Origin: Pseudophaeobacter sp. EL27
GTDB taxonomy: Bacteria > Pseudomonadota > Alphaproteobacteria > Rhodobacterales > Rhodobacteraceae
DNA length: 64,000 nucleotides
Direction: 5' to 3'
NCBI RefSeq assembly: GCF_900313025.1
Contig: NZ_OMPQ01000009.1
Coordinates: 124,012-188,011, forward strand
The notes beneath the pieces are model-generated. The model had not been told where the DNA came from. It did no database searches and saw nothing but the letters and a program-made list of their open reading frames with translations. This document shows positions 53,657 through 62,375 of the stretch, piece by piece (positions within the stretch are counted from its first letter, which is position 1; each line of letters opens with the position of its first letter). A program made the position numbers and the translations under genes.

Positions 53657-55161
53657 GTTGTCACCTCCGGCATCATGCGTGCGACCAGATCGCTGGCAAA
53701 ATCCGCGTCTTCCTGTGACGTCTTCATGACCTCTCCCCAGTCTCGAGTGGTTTCGCTGTCGATTTTTGTTGTGGCATCAATGCCCATTTTCCCTGCCAGC
53801 CCGGGGCGTGGGGAGGCAAAATCAAGGTAGTCCATCGGAGTATCCTCCAGCTGTATCACATCCCGGGACGGGTCCATCCGGGTGGCCAGCGCCCAGGCGA
53901 TGTCATCCCAGTTTTTGACATCAATGTCGGGGTCTACGATGATGAGCATCTTGGTATAACTGAACTGCGGCAGCATTCCCCAAAGCGCCATCATCACCCG
54001 GCGGGCCTGACCGGGATAGCGCTTGTCGATACTTGCAACAGCCATACGGTAGGAACAGGCAGCGGGCGGCAGCCAGAGGTCGCGGATCTCGGGGATTTGC
54101 CCCCGAATGGTCGGCAAGGCGAGGCGGTTGAACACCTCGCCAATGATTGCGGGCTCATCCGGTGGGCGACCCGTGTAGGTCGACAAATAGAGCGGCTTGT
54201 TTCGATGGGTCACTGCCGTGATCTGCATTACGGGAAAAGGCTCGGCTTTGTTGTAATACCCTGTGTGATCTCCAAAGGGCCCTTCAGGGGCAGTCTCAGA
54301 GGGGGAAACCCAGCCTTCAAGAATGATTTCGGCCTCAGCAGGAACCATCAAGGGCACCGTTTTGGCGGCGACCAGTCGTGGGCGCAGCCCGTTGATGGCG
54401 CCTGCAAATGTCAGCTCCGACACGGTTTCAGGCAAGGGCAGTGCAGCCGAGAGCAAGGTTGCAGGATCGGCCCCCAGGGCGATGGCGACGGGTGTCTTTT
54501 CGCCCTGCTGCGCCCAGGTTCGGTGATGCGCAGCGCCGCCCCGATGCGGCAACCAGCGCATGATTACTTTATCACGCCCGATTACCTGCGCCCGGTAAAC
54601 CCCTGCATTATAGGCTGCGACGTCCTCCTGTTTCGAGCCAAACGGCCGGGTGATGACCACCGGCCAAGTGATCAGCGGCCCCGCATCCCCCGGCCAATGT
54701 GTCTGAACGGGAATGGCTGCCAGATCTACCTCAGCCCCTTCCAGAACGGTTTGCTGGGCAGGCGCCGATTTGATGATCTTTGGCCGCGTTGCCAGGGCCG
54801 CTTTCAGCATTGGCCAGCGAGACAGGGTATCGCGCAACCCATCTGGCGGCGTCGGAGCTCTGAGAGCTGCGAGGAAAGCCCCCAAGTCATCGACTTCGTT
54901 CAGGGTTTTTCCCAGTCCGGCGGCAACGCGCTCGGTGGTCCCAAACAGGTTGACCACAACTGGTATGTCTGCGGCAGTGCCAGCCTCCAGAACCGGTTGG
55001 TCAAACCGCAAAACAGGCCCCTTGCGTTCCAGAATGTTGCGATGAACGGCTGTCATCTTGTGTCGGATCGGTACTGCTTCTGAGACGGGGTAAAGCTGCT
55101 CTATTTCAGCGCACCAACTCAGAAAGCTGCGCAGGCTGGGGAACGGTGGCAAGGTTCGCAC
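53653..55161 (-). CDS. ubiD: UbiD-family decarboxylase (3-octaprenyl-4-hydroxybenzoate decarboxylase)
   Basis: The 502-residue enzyme uses prenylated FMN to decarboxylate the polyprenyl-hydroxybenzoate intermediate of ubiquinone. Visible blocks are VVNLFGTTERVA near residue 70, YNAGVYRAQVIGRDKVIMRW near 182, the catalytic region EGPFGDHTGYYN near 291 and IVDPDIDVKNWDDIAWALATR near 414. The start codon is GTG. Some UbiD relatives act on other aromatic acids, but ubiX pairing and ubiTUV next door favour ubiquinone. Confidence 0.92.
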   Translation of the reverse strand: MRTLPPFPSLRSFLSWCAEIEQLYPVSEAVPIRHKMTAVHRNILERKGPVLRFDQPVLEAGTAADIPVVVNLFGTTERVAAGLGKTLNEVDDLGAFLAALRAPTPPDGLRDTLSRWPMLKAALATRPKIIKSAPAQQTVLEGAEVDLAAIPVQTHWPGDAGPLITWPVVITRPFGSKQEDVAAYNAGVYRAQVIGRDKVIMRWLPHRGGAAHHRTWAQQGEKTPVAIALGADPATLLSAALPLPETVSELTFAGAINGLRPRLVAAKTVPLMVPAEAEIILEGWVSPSETAPEGPFGDHTGYYNKAEPFPVMQITAVTHRNKPLYLSTYTGRPPDEPAIIGEVFNRLALPTIRGQIPEIRDLWLPPAACSYRMAVASIDKRYPGQARRVMMALWGMLPQFSYTKMLIIVDPDIDVKNWDDIAWALATRMDPSRDVIQLEDTPMDYLDFASPRPGLAGKMGIDATTKIDSETTRDWGEVMKTSQEDADFASDLVARMMPEVTT

Positions 55162-55215
55162 GGGCGTATCCTGTCAATGAGAGTCCGGGCTGCATATCAG
55201 CACAAAAGCGCTGCG

Positions 55216-55235
55216 AAATTGACGATCGTCAATTT
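55216..55235. promoter_or_regulatory. Perfect 20-bp FNR/DNR-like palindrome between ubiD and ubiT
   Basis: The core TTGACGATCGTCAA is extended by AAA/TTT to a perfect 20-bp palindrome. Its centre is 65 bases from the ubiD start and about 77 from the likely ubiT start, distances that allow class II activation of both divergent operons. The TTGAC-N4-GTCAA form resembles NNR/DNR-type sites. The same form occurs at 62229. Confidence 0.7.
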
Positions 55236-55302
55236 ACCGAAACACGCAAACGACTACCAAGGCCGCAGATGATCATTGTTCGCCACTCAGAAGGAATTCT
55301 GC

Positions 55303-55845
55303 TTGCCCCAGTCCCCCGTTCAGATTCCTAGTTTTCCGCAGGCTTTGACCTACCCGTTACGTTTCATGCCCCTGGTTCCGTTGTCCGCATCCTTGACCGC
55401 CTATTCGCGCAAGATTGCCAAAAACCATCCTGAGCTGTTTCGACGGCTCGGCGCGCATGATCACACCCGGTTTGTGCTTGATCCCACTGATTTGCCCTTT
55501 GTCCTGCTCCTGGATCCAAACGGTGGCACCCCCCGGGTGACCGTGATGCGGGGCCCCGGCGAAGGAGCCGCGCGCATCGCGGGGCCGCTTGCTGCACTAT
55601 TGGGGCTGGTGCACGGGGCCTATGACGGGGATGCCTTGTTTTTCTCGCGGGATCTGGTGATCGAAGGGGAAACCGCCGCCACGCTTGCCCTGCGCAATGC
55701 GGTGGATGATGCCGAACTGGACCTGTCACAAGAGATTTTAAACCTGTCTGGCCCGCTGGCAAATCCCTTGCAGCGCTTGTTGGCCTTTTTGGAACGCCGT
55801 ACCGGCGTCTGTCTGACGCGTCCGGATGAGGTTGAGATATGGTAA
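55303..55845 (+). CDS. ubiT: UbiT, SCP2-domain accessory factor for anaerobic ubiquinone synthesis
   Basis: The 180-residue protein has an SCP2 sterol-carrier-like domain: an N-terminal helical stretch (LTYPLRFMPLVPLSASL), then RRLGAHDHTRFVLDPTDLPF, VMRGPGEGAARIAGPLAAL, DALFFSRDLVIEGETAATLALRNA. E. coli UbiT is a lipid-binding factor essential for UbiU-UbiV hydroxylation of ubiquinone intermediates without oxygen. The start is uncertain: TTG at 55303 is 7 bases after AAGGA; TTG at 55276 is an alternative. It overlaps ubiU by 7 bases. Confidence 0.88.
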   Translation: MPQSPVQIPSFPQALTYPLRFMPLVPLSASLTAYSRKIAKNHPELFRRLGAHDHTRFVLDPTDLPFVLLLDPNGGTPRVTVMRGPGEGAARIAGPLAALLGLVHGAYDGDALFFSRDLVIEGETAATLALRNAVDDAELDLSQEILNLSGPLANPLQRLLAFLERRTGVCLTRPDEVEIW

Positions 55846-56822
55846 TGGAAATCGTCTGCCCCGCAGGCACACCTGCGGCCCTGCGCGCCGCTGTGAAGGC
55901 GGGAGCGCATACCATTTACTGCGGTTTTGCGGATGAGACCAATGCCCGCAATTTTCCGGGGCTGAATTTTGATCGAAGTGAAATGCGTGACGGAGTGGCC
56001 TTTGCCCATGCACACGGGGCCAAGGTTCTGGTGGCGATCAACACCTTCCCCCGGGCCGGCGATGAGGTCATCTGGCATCGGGCCATTGATGATGCCGCGG
56101 CAAGCAGCGCAGATGCTGTGATCCTGGCGGATCTGGGCCTGCTGAACTATGCCGCGCAAAACCACCCGGACCTGCGGCGCCACCTTTCTGTCCAGGCGGC
56201 AGCGGCGAATGCCGATGTCATCAATTTTTATGCCGAAGCATTCGGAGTAAAACGTGTTGTTTTGCCACGCGTCCTGTCGGTGCCGGAAATCGCCGCGATC
56301 AATGCCGAAACGGAAGTGGAAACAGAGGTCTTTGTTTTTGGCGGGCTTTGCGTTATGGCGGAGGGGCGCTGCTCGCTGTCATCATATGCAACCGGGTTAT
56401 CGCCCAATATGAACGGGGTCTGCTCTCCGGCCAGCCACGTGGAATACAGCGAGGATCAGGGTGTTCTGGATGCACGCCTTGGGGGCTACACGATTCACCG
56501 GGTCGGCAAGGACGAGTCCGCCCCCTACCCGACCCTGTGCAAAGGCTGCTTTAACGCTGGTGGCAAATCCGGGCACCTGTTTGAAGACCCTGTCAGCCTG
56601 AACGCTGAACGGCTCATCCCGCAGCTGCAAAAGGCAGGTGTAACGGCTCTTAAAATTGAAGGGCGTCAACGGTCGCGTTCTTACGTGGCGCAGGTGGTCC
56701 GCAATTTCCGCGCTGCCGTGGATGCTTTGGAAGCAGGTCATCCCTTGCCCGAGGGCATGCTGGCGCGCCTCTCCGAGGGGCAAGCCATGACAACCGGCGC
56801 ATATAAGAAAACCTGGAGGTGA
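55839..56822 (+). CDS. ubiU: UbiU, oxygen-independent ubiquinone hydroxylase subunit (U32 family)
   Basis: The 327-residue U32-family protein has the four cysteines of the UbiU [4Fe-4S] site at Cys171, 178, 195 and 234 (LCVMAEGRC, GVCSP, LCKGC). They have the same spacing as the E. coli residues 169, 176, 193 and 232 known from that family. With UbiV it hydroxylates the ubiquinone ring using prephenate-derived oxygen rather than O2. It overlaps ubiT and lies four bases before ubiV. Older annotation as a peptidase is misleading. Confidence 0.93.
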   Translation: MVMEIVCPAGTPAALRAAVKAGAHTIYCGFADETNARNFPGLNFDRSEMRDGVAFAHAHGAKVLVAINTFPRAGDEVIWHRAIDDAAASSADAVILADLGLLNYAAQNHPDLRRHLSVQAAAANADVINFYAEAFGVKRVVLPRVLSVPEIAAINAETEVETEVFVFGGLCVMAEGRCSLSSYATGLSPNMNGVCSPASHVEYSEDQGVLDARLGGYTIHRVGKDESAPYPTLCKGCFNAGGKSGHLFEDPVSLNAERLIPQLQKAGVTALKIEGRQRSRSYVAQVVRNFRAAVDALEAGHPLPEGMLARLSEGQAMTTGAYKKTWR

Positions 56823-56826
56823 CGAG

Positions 56827-57744
56827 ATGGAGCTGACTGTTGGACCAAATCAGTTCTTTTGGTCAGCGGACCGCTGGGCCGCGCTATACGAATATCTGGC
56901 GGATGCGCCAGTGGACCGGGTTGTTCTGGGGGAGCTTGTCTGTTCAAAACGCCTGCCCTTTTATCAAGATCGCATACCTGATGCCGTCTCAACCTTGCTG
57001 GACGCAGGGAAATCCGTCGCCTTGACAAGTCTTGCGCTGGTCACGCTAAAGCGAGAACGCAAGCTGACGACTGAGCTGGCCGAGATGGGGGGTGAGGTCG
57101 AGATAAATGACCTGACGGCTTTGCCACATCTCCCCCAGGGAGCGAAGTTTTCGGTCGGTCCATTGGTGAATGTCTACAATGAGGGCACGCTGGCCTGGCT
57201 TGCCGCGCGGGGCGCTCAGCGCATTTGCCTGCCACCTGAATTGCCGCTGTCTTCCGTTGAAGTTCTCGCTGCAGCGGCGGCAGACTTGGGCGTCACTATC
57301 GAGGTCTGGGGGCACGGTCGGCTGCCCCTCGGGATCTCTGGCCGCTGTAATCATGCCCGTTTGCACGGTCGAACCAAGGACAACTGCCAGTTTGCCTGCG
57401 AGGATGATGCAGACGGTCTGGAGGTTCGCACGCTGGATGATCAGCCCTTTCTGGCCATGAACGGGGTGCAAACCCTGTCAGACTCCTACGCCAGCGCAGC
57501 CCATCACATTGATGCCTTGGCCAAAGCAGGCGTTTCGGCCTTGCGGCTTTCGCCGCAATCCACCGGTTTCACTGCCCTATGTGTCTTATATCGCGGCTTG
57601 CTCGATGGACGATGTAATGGCGATCAGACCGTTGAAGCCATCCGAAAGATCAACAGCAGTGCCCGCCTGTCCAATGGTTTTCTGACCGGTGACTTTGGTG
57701 CTGACTGGTCCGGCGGTGCAGCCCAGGCATCAGGCAGGACCTAA
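56827..57744 (+). CDS. ubiV: UbiV, oxygen-independent ubiquinone hydroxylase subunit (U32 family)
   Basis: The 305-residue partner of UbiU has the expected iron-sulfur cysteines: Cys39 in LGELVCSKR, and Cys174, 187 and 191 in GRCNHARLHG and DNCQFAC. E. coli UbiV uses Cys39, 180, 193 and 197, with identical spacing in the last three. RFNAAD-like QFACEDD follows. It forms a heterodimer with UbiU. The gene follows ubiU by four bases and is followed by nnrS after three. Confidence 0.93.
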   Translation: MELTVGPNQFFWSADRWAALYEYLADAPVDRVVLGELVCSKRLPFYQDRIPDAVSTLLDAGKSVALTSLALVTLKRERKLTTELAEMGGEVEINDLTALPHLPQGAKFSVGPLVNVYNEGTLAWLAARGAQRICLPPELPLSSVEVLAAAAADLGVTIEVWGHGRLPLGISGRCNHARLHGRTKDNCQFACEDDADGLEVRTLDDQPFLAMNGVQTLSDSYASAAHHIDALAKAGVSALRLSPQSTGFTALCVLYRGLLDGRCNGDQTVEAIRKINSSARLSNGFLTGDFGADWSGGAAQASGRT

Positions 57745-57747
57745 ACG

Positions 57748-58989
57748 GTGGCGAACAGGGATGGCATCTTTCATCACTTTTGGGATGCCCCATACAGGCC
57801 ATTGTTCCTTGCCTCCTACCTATGGGCCTTTGTCGTTGTGGCTGTGTGGCCGCTGGGTGAGACCTGGGGCTTGCCTATGCCTCGGCTGGAGCCAGTGGTG
57901 TTTTGGCATATTCATGAGCTCATTTTTGGTTTCACAGCGGCTGCAATTGGCGGCTATCTACTGACCGCGCTGCCAAATTGGGCAAAAACCCCACCAGTGC
58001 ATGGCCCCGTTTTGAAGATCTTGTTGATGTTCTGGATCGTGGCTCGGGTCAGTATCGCAAGTGCAGATCTGTTGCCATTTCTTTTGTTGGCCATGCTGAA
58101 TGCGCCATTTTTTCTTGCTCTCGCCGCTCTTATCCTCTCGCAAACCCTCCGGGCAGGCGCCTGGGCCAAAGCGCCCTTTGGCCTGATCGTATTGTGCATC
58201 GGGGCAAGTGATATCGCATTCTTGATAGCGCTGAAGAACGGTCATTATCAGGTTGTTTTGGACATTTCCCATCTGGCGCTGGCTCTTGTGTCGTTGCTGG
58301 TGTTGACCGTCGGTTCACGCCTTATCCCGGCTTTCACCGACAACTGGCTCAAGCAGAGGGCCGACAATGGTCCCTGCGTTCAGGTCGCGCCGTTTTCACG
58401 CGGCCTGGCCATTTGTTTGTTGGTTCTATTCGTTGGCGCCACCCTGACTGGATATCCAGGTGTCGCTGGCGCATTTGTGGCGCTCTCAGGGCTGGTCACC
58501 CTCTGGAACATGCGGGGATGGAGGAGCTTCTCCATCCTGCGATCCCGCTTGCTGGCGGGGTTGCATTTTGCCTATTTCTGGCTGCCTATTGGGTTGATTT
58601 CCCTTGGCATCGTTTTGATTTTCGAGACGGGTTATCCAGTTTCCGGGTTGCTACATATTTTGACCATCGGGGCCTTGTCTGGTCTGATCATTTCGGTCTC
58701 CGGTCGCGCCGCATCGCACAACGGTAAGGGCGGCATGCAGGCCAGTCGTTTTCTCGTTTTGGGAATGGGGTTGATCTGGTTTTCGACCCCGGTTCGCGTC
58801 GCCGCTCCAATGTTTCCGGATCAGACAACAAATCTGGAGTTGATATCCGCGCTCATCTGGTGCGCCGGCTGGGCGCATTGCCTGATCGGGTTCAGGCCCG
58901 CTTTGATCGGCGAAGCGCGACGCCCGGTGTTGAGCGGCACCAAGCACCAAACCACAGCACTGAAACCTTCAAACCTGAAAGGCACATAA
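57748..58989 (+). CDS. nnrS: NnrS family heme-copper membrane protein
   Basis: The 413-residue protein has about 12 membrane segments and NnrS-type motifs: PYRPLFLASYLWAF near residue 14, WHIHELIFGFTAAAIGGYLL near 52, GSRLIPAFTDNW near 189, and LLHILTIGALSGLI near 300. NnrS binds heme and copper and protects against nitric oxide stress in denitrifiers and pathogens. The start is GTG, 3 bases after ubiV. Placement within the anaerobic ubiquinone operon fits induction when nitrogen oxides are respired. Confidence 0.88.
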   Translation: MANRDGIFHHFWDAPYRPLFLASYLWAFVVVAVWPLGETWGLPMPRLEPVVFWHIHELIFGFTAAAIGGYLLTALPNWAKTPPVHGPVLKILLMFWIVARVSIASADLLPFLLLAMLNAPFFLALAALILSQTLRAGAWAKAPFGLIVLCIGASDIAFLIALKNGHYQVVLDISHLALALVSLLVLTVGSRLIPAFTDNWLKQRADNGPCVQVAPFSRGLAICLLVLFVGATLTGYPGVAGAFVALSGLVTLWNMRGWRSFSILRSRLLAGLHFAYFWLPIGLISLGIVLIFETGYPVSGLLHILTIGALSGLIISVSGRAASHNGKGGMQASRFLVLGMGLIWFSTPVRVAAPMFPDQTTNLELISALIWCAGWAHCLIGFRPALIGEARRPVLSGTKHQTTALKPSNLKGT

Positions 58990-59502
58990 ATGAAAATCGC
59001 AATTGTTAGCTCATCAGAGCGCGGCAAAACGGATCAATTGCTCTCTGCCGTCGCTGAGGCCCTGGAGGTACAGGGCAAAACGCTGACCGGTATTGTCAGG
59101 GTGTCAGATTATGAAAGTCGCTATGCAAATGGCTGCGATATGGCGGTGCGCGTTCTACCCGGCGGTTCTGAAATAAAAATCACCCAAAACCTGGGCGATG
59201 GTTCAGACGCTTGCCGCCTTGACCCCGGTGCGATTGCCACTGCAGTTGCTGCAGTAGAAGCCACCCCAAACAATGACGCCGATCTGTTTATCCTCAACAA
59301 ATTTGGTCCCGAAGAAGCCTCTGGACGGGGGTTTATCTTTGCTATTGGCAAGGCCCTGGAAGCTGGAATTCCAGTTCTCGTGGGCGTAGGCCCTGCCAAT
59401 CAAACTGCATTTTCCAAGTTCTCTGAGGGGGTTGCTGAAACTCTGCCCGATGACTTGGAGGCAATTCTGAAATGGTGCGACAGCGCAATGCTGGCAGGGT
59501 GA
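58990..59502 (+). CDS. DUF2478 family protein in the anaerobic ubiquinone operon
   Basis: The 170-residue paralogue of the protein at 5556-6089 starts directly after the nnrS stop. Shared blocks are N-terminal SSERGKTDQLL, GCDMAVRVLP near residue 50, CRLDPGAI near 77 and ILNKFGPEEASGRGFIFAIG near 102. The first block is more P-loop-like here (GKT) than in the nar-linked copy (GDT). Function unknown. Being last in an operon for ubiquinone hydroxylation and NO protection suggests a role in anaerobic respiration common to both loci. Confidence 0.78.
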   Translation: MKIAIVSSSERGKTDQLLSAVAEALEVQGKTLTGIVRVSDYESRYANGCDMAVRVLPGGSEIKITQNLGDGSDACRLDPGAIATAVAAVEATPNNDADLFILNKFGPEEASGRGFIFAIGKALEAGIPVLVGVGPANQTAFSKFSEGVAETLPDDLEAILKWCDSAMLAG

Positions 59503-59588
59503 AACACGCAACGCCATGATCAGGCGCCCCATGACATTGAAGCCGCATCTTGCCTCCTTTACACATGGGGTAACCCTGAAACCTGTGA

Positions 59589-60740
59589 TCATCCTGCTCC
59601 CTTCGGAGAGGGATGGGACATCGTCTTATAGGGGCCCCAATCTGTGATATCGGGGTAGAATTGTTTGCGCCAGGCGCGGACCCGCGGGTTGAAGACACGT
59701 CGCCACAGAGGTGGGATCATCGCCATGGCTGTCATCGGGGGGTAGCCTGTGGGCAGCATGGGAACCTTGGCCTCATCATAGACCTGCAGCAGCGGGAAAC
59801 GCCGCATTGGATGGACGTGGTGGTCCGCATGGCGTTGCAGATTGATCAGCAACAGCCCCGACACCCGATGGGCGGAATCCCAAGAATGATGCGGTTTGAC
59901 AGGCTCATACTTTCCATCGCCCAAATGCTGGCGGGTAAGGCCATAGTGTTCAACGTAATTGGTCAGCTCCAATTGCCAGATTGCGGCAAAGGCCTGAAAC
60001 ACAAAGAGACCAATCCCCAACCAACCAGCAACTGCATAGGCGAGGCCAAGGAAGGCTGCTTGCAGAGCAAGGTATTTCCAGATCGGGTTGGAGAGGTGAA
60101 AGGGCGATCGGCCCCGGCGGGCCAGCATCGCCTTTTCGGCCCGCCAGGCCGACCCAAAGCCGGTAAAGAGCGTGCGGGAAAAGGCCCGGTGAAAGCCTTC
60201 GTTGTAGCGCGCCGTGACGGTGTCACGCGGTGTTCCAACATGAGGGTGATGCACCAAAAGATGCTCGGTGCGGAAATGACCATAAAGCACCAAAGCCAGC
60301 AGCAGATCGCCCAGATTGCGCTCAAGCCGATTGGGTTTGTGCATCAGTTCATGGGCGTAGACGATGCCCACGGTCCCGGTCGTCACGCCGATGCCAAACA
60401 TGATCCCGAGTGTCTCTAGCGTGGAATGCTGCCCGATATGAGACAGGTAATAGAGCGTGCCATAGACCAGCAGAAACTGGATGGGAAACCAGATGCAGGT
60501 GAGCAGGCGGAACCAGAACAATTCCGTATCTGGTGTCTCAGGATCAGGGTTGCGCAGGTCCTTGCCCAACACCGTATCCAGCAGTGGCATCAACACCCAA
60601 CCAAAGGCGGGGATCAGCAGGATCGTCCAGCCGCCATAGAGCACCGCGAGAATGACCAGCGGCACAAAGCCAATGGTGATCCAATAGGGCCAGGCCTTGA
60701 GGCGCGCGTTGTCATGCGTGGTGGAGGATTTGAGCGTCAT
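59589..60740 (-). CDS. alkB: Alkane 1-monooxygenase-like membrane di-iron enzyme
   Basis: The 383-residue membrane protein has the histidine boxes of the AlkB/desaturase superfamily: HELMHKPNR near residue 130, HLLVHHPHVG near 160, and LQRHADHHVHP near 290, with NYVEHYG near 253. Six hydrophobic segments surround them. AlkB hydroxylates alkanes or fatty chains at the terminal carbon with O2 and rubredoxin or ferredoxin electrons. No rubredoxin gene is visible. The start overlaps the P450 stop by four bases, so the two hydroxylases are coupled. Other family members act on aromatic methyl groups or fatty acids. Confidence 0.85.
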   Translation of the reverse strand: MTLKSSTTHDNARLKAWPYWITIGFVPLVILAVLYGGWTILLIPAFGWVLMPLLDTVLGKDLRNPDPETPDTELFWFRLLTCIWFPIQFLLVYGTLYYLSHIGQHSTLETLGIMFGIGVTTGTVGIVYAHELMHKPNRLERNLGDLLLALVLYGHFRTEHLLVHHPHVGTPRDTVTARYNEGFHRAFSRTLFTGFGSAWRAEKAMLARRGRSPFHLSNPIWKYLALQAAFLGLAYAVAGWLGIGLFVFQAFAAIWQLELTNYVEHYGLTRQHLGDGKYEPVKPHHSWDSAHRVSGLLLINLQRHADHHVHPMRRFPLLQVYDEAKVPMLPTGYPPMTAMAMIPPLWRRVFNPRVRAWRKQFYPDITDWGPYKTMSHPSPKGAG

Positions 60741-62191
60741 GGGGTTGGGTCCTGTTTTTCTGTGCCAAGGCGCGGGGTAATCCGCAGGCGTATGCCATCT
60801 TTGGACCGCACAGTGAGATGAGCGACCGGCACCGGGCGATCCCCCTCCACGGCTTCAAATCGATAGGCCCGCACCAGAATCGACAGCAAGAGCGGCCCCT
60901 CGGCCATGGCAAAGGCAGACCCTGGGCAAACTCTTGGACCTGCCGAAAACGGAATATAGGCGGATCTGAGGCATTCCTTGCCATTGGCCGTTTCAAATCG
61001 GTTGGGATCAAAGGTATCCGGGTTCTCCCAGAGGCGTTCGTGCCGATGCAGATGCCAGGGGCTCAGGATGACCTGCGAGCCGGGTTTGATTTTGCGGTCT
61101 CGGAAGGTCTCCGGGCAAGCGGCCTCTCGCACATACATCGGCACCGGCGGATACAGCCGCATGGCCTCTCGAAAAACGGCGCGGGACTGGCGCAGTTTGG
61201 ACAGGGCGGAAAAGTAGATCTTATCCGGCTCCAGGGCGAGATGGGCTTCTGCTGCCAGTTTCTCCTGCCATTCGGGATGGGTTGCCAAAAGATAGAGCGC
61301 CCAAGCCAGGGCCGCCGCCGAAGTCTCGTGCCCAGCCAGAAAGAAGATGGCGACCTGGTCAATCATTTCCTCGGTTTCAAACACCTGGCCGGTTTCCGGG
61401 TCCGGCGTTGTCATGATCTTGGTCGACAGATCGTCCGGCGCAGTCCCAGCTGCGATGGCTTGAGCGCGCTGCGCCGTGAGTTTTCTGATCAGCCCCCGTA
61501 TGGTGCGGGCTGTCTTTAGAGTTTTGCGGGAATGAAACCGAGGGAACCACTTTGGCATAGGCAGGACTGCCGAAATGGTGGCCACAGGTTGGGCAGCCTG
61601 ATGCTGACAAAACGCCTCATAAGCGGCCTGCGCGATCTCATGCTCAATCGGGACGGAAAACAGGGTGCGAAAAATCACATCCATGGCGACATGGCTGGTT
61701 TGGGGCTCTATGTTGACAGGTGATCCATCCGCAAGAGGTCTCAGGCGCTCAACCGCAGCCACACCGCTGTCCCACATCGCTGGAAACACGCTCCGCAGAC
61801 GGCCCCCTTCAAAGGCCGGGTCAATGATCCGCCGCTGATGGGCCCAGGTTTCTCCGTTTGAGATAAAGATCGACTCCCCAAGCAAGGGCTTCAACCCAAC
61901 CCGAATGCGTTCGGATTTTGGGAAATCCGAGGCACGTTTCTTGAGGACAAGATCAACGAGTTCCGGATCATTGCACATGTAAGAACGGAAAAACGGCGTC
62001 CGCATTTCGGCCATCCAGGCACGATACAGGCGCGCAGGCTGCGCTGACAGAATGTCCTGTCTGAACAGCCGAAAATAGGCCCAGAGCGAGACCTTTCCCT
62101 GGCGTGCAGCGGGTTTTGGTGGCAATTCGGATGTCAAATTGCGGGGGTCATCAAACAAATGGGGGCTCCGTTGGCTGCACCTGATCATCAT
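60737..62191 (-). CDS. Cytochrome P450
   Basis: The 484-residue soluble P450 has the I-helix oxygen motif FLAGHETSA near residue 286, the K-helix FREAMRLYPPVP near 340 and the heme loop FSAGPRVCPGSAFA with the axial Cys near 430. Length and the C-helix WAHQRR (near 118) fit fatty-acid or terpene hydroxylase-like classes, but the substrate cannot be read. No ferredoxin partner is adjacent. A second ATG follows the first. An FNR-like palindrome lies 38 bases upstream. Confidence 0.93.
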   Translation of the reverse strand: MMIRCSQRSPHLFDDPRNLTSELPPKPAARQGKVSLWAYFRLFRQDILSAQPARLYRAWMAEMRTPFFRSYMCNDPELVDLVLKKRASDFPKSERIRVGLKPLLGESIFISNGETWAHQRRIIDPAFEGGRLRSVFPAMWDSGVAAVERLRPLADGSPVNIEPQTSHVAMDVIFRTLFSVPIEHEIAQAAYEAFCQHQAAQPVATISAVLPMPKWFPRFHSRKTLKTARTIRGLIRKLTAQRAQAIAAGTAPDDLSTKIMTTPDPETGQVFETEEMIDQVAIFFLAGHETSAAALAWALYLLATHPEWQEKLAAEAHLALEPDKIYFSALSKLRQSRAVFREAMRLYPPVPMYVREAACPETFRDRKIKPGSQVILSPWHLHRHERLWENPDTFDPNRFETANGKECLRSAYIPFSAGPRVCPGSAFAMAEGPLLLSILVRAYRFEAVEGDRPVPVAHLTVRSKDGIRLRITPRLGTEKQDPTP

Positions 62192-62228
62192 TTATCTGGA
62201 TAATTTGCGCGCACCATCTTCGCTGTCA

Positions 62229-62242
62229 TTGACGAACGTCAA
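62229..62242. promoter_or_regulatory. FNR/DNR-like palindrome between P450 and Crp/Fnr genes
   Basis: TTGACGAACGTCAA has the same TTGAC-N4-GTCAA form as the site at 55216. It is centred about 45 bases before the P450 start and 140 before the Crp/Fnr start. It is close enough to the P450 start to suit repression, and placed to allow activation of the regulator gene. Confidence 0.65.
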
Positions 62243-62375
62243 TATTCCCCGGCAGCACTCCTCTATGGTGAGGGGGCCAGTGATGCCAAATGCAGCAGTC
62301 GACATGGGGGAACCCTCCAGGGTCGCCTGCTGCGGTATCTTGCGGCATCCCTTGGGCAAAACCACAGAGGCCTTG

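Noticed and set aside
55839-57744. Annotation of the two U32-family genes as collagenase-like peptidases
   Set aside because: The cysteine spacing matches UbiU and UbiV, and the neighbours are ubiT, ubiD and ubiX.
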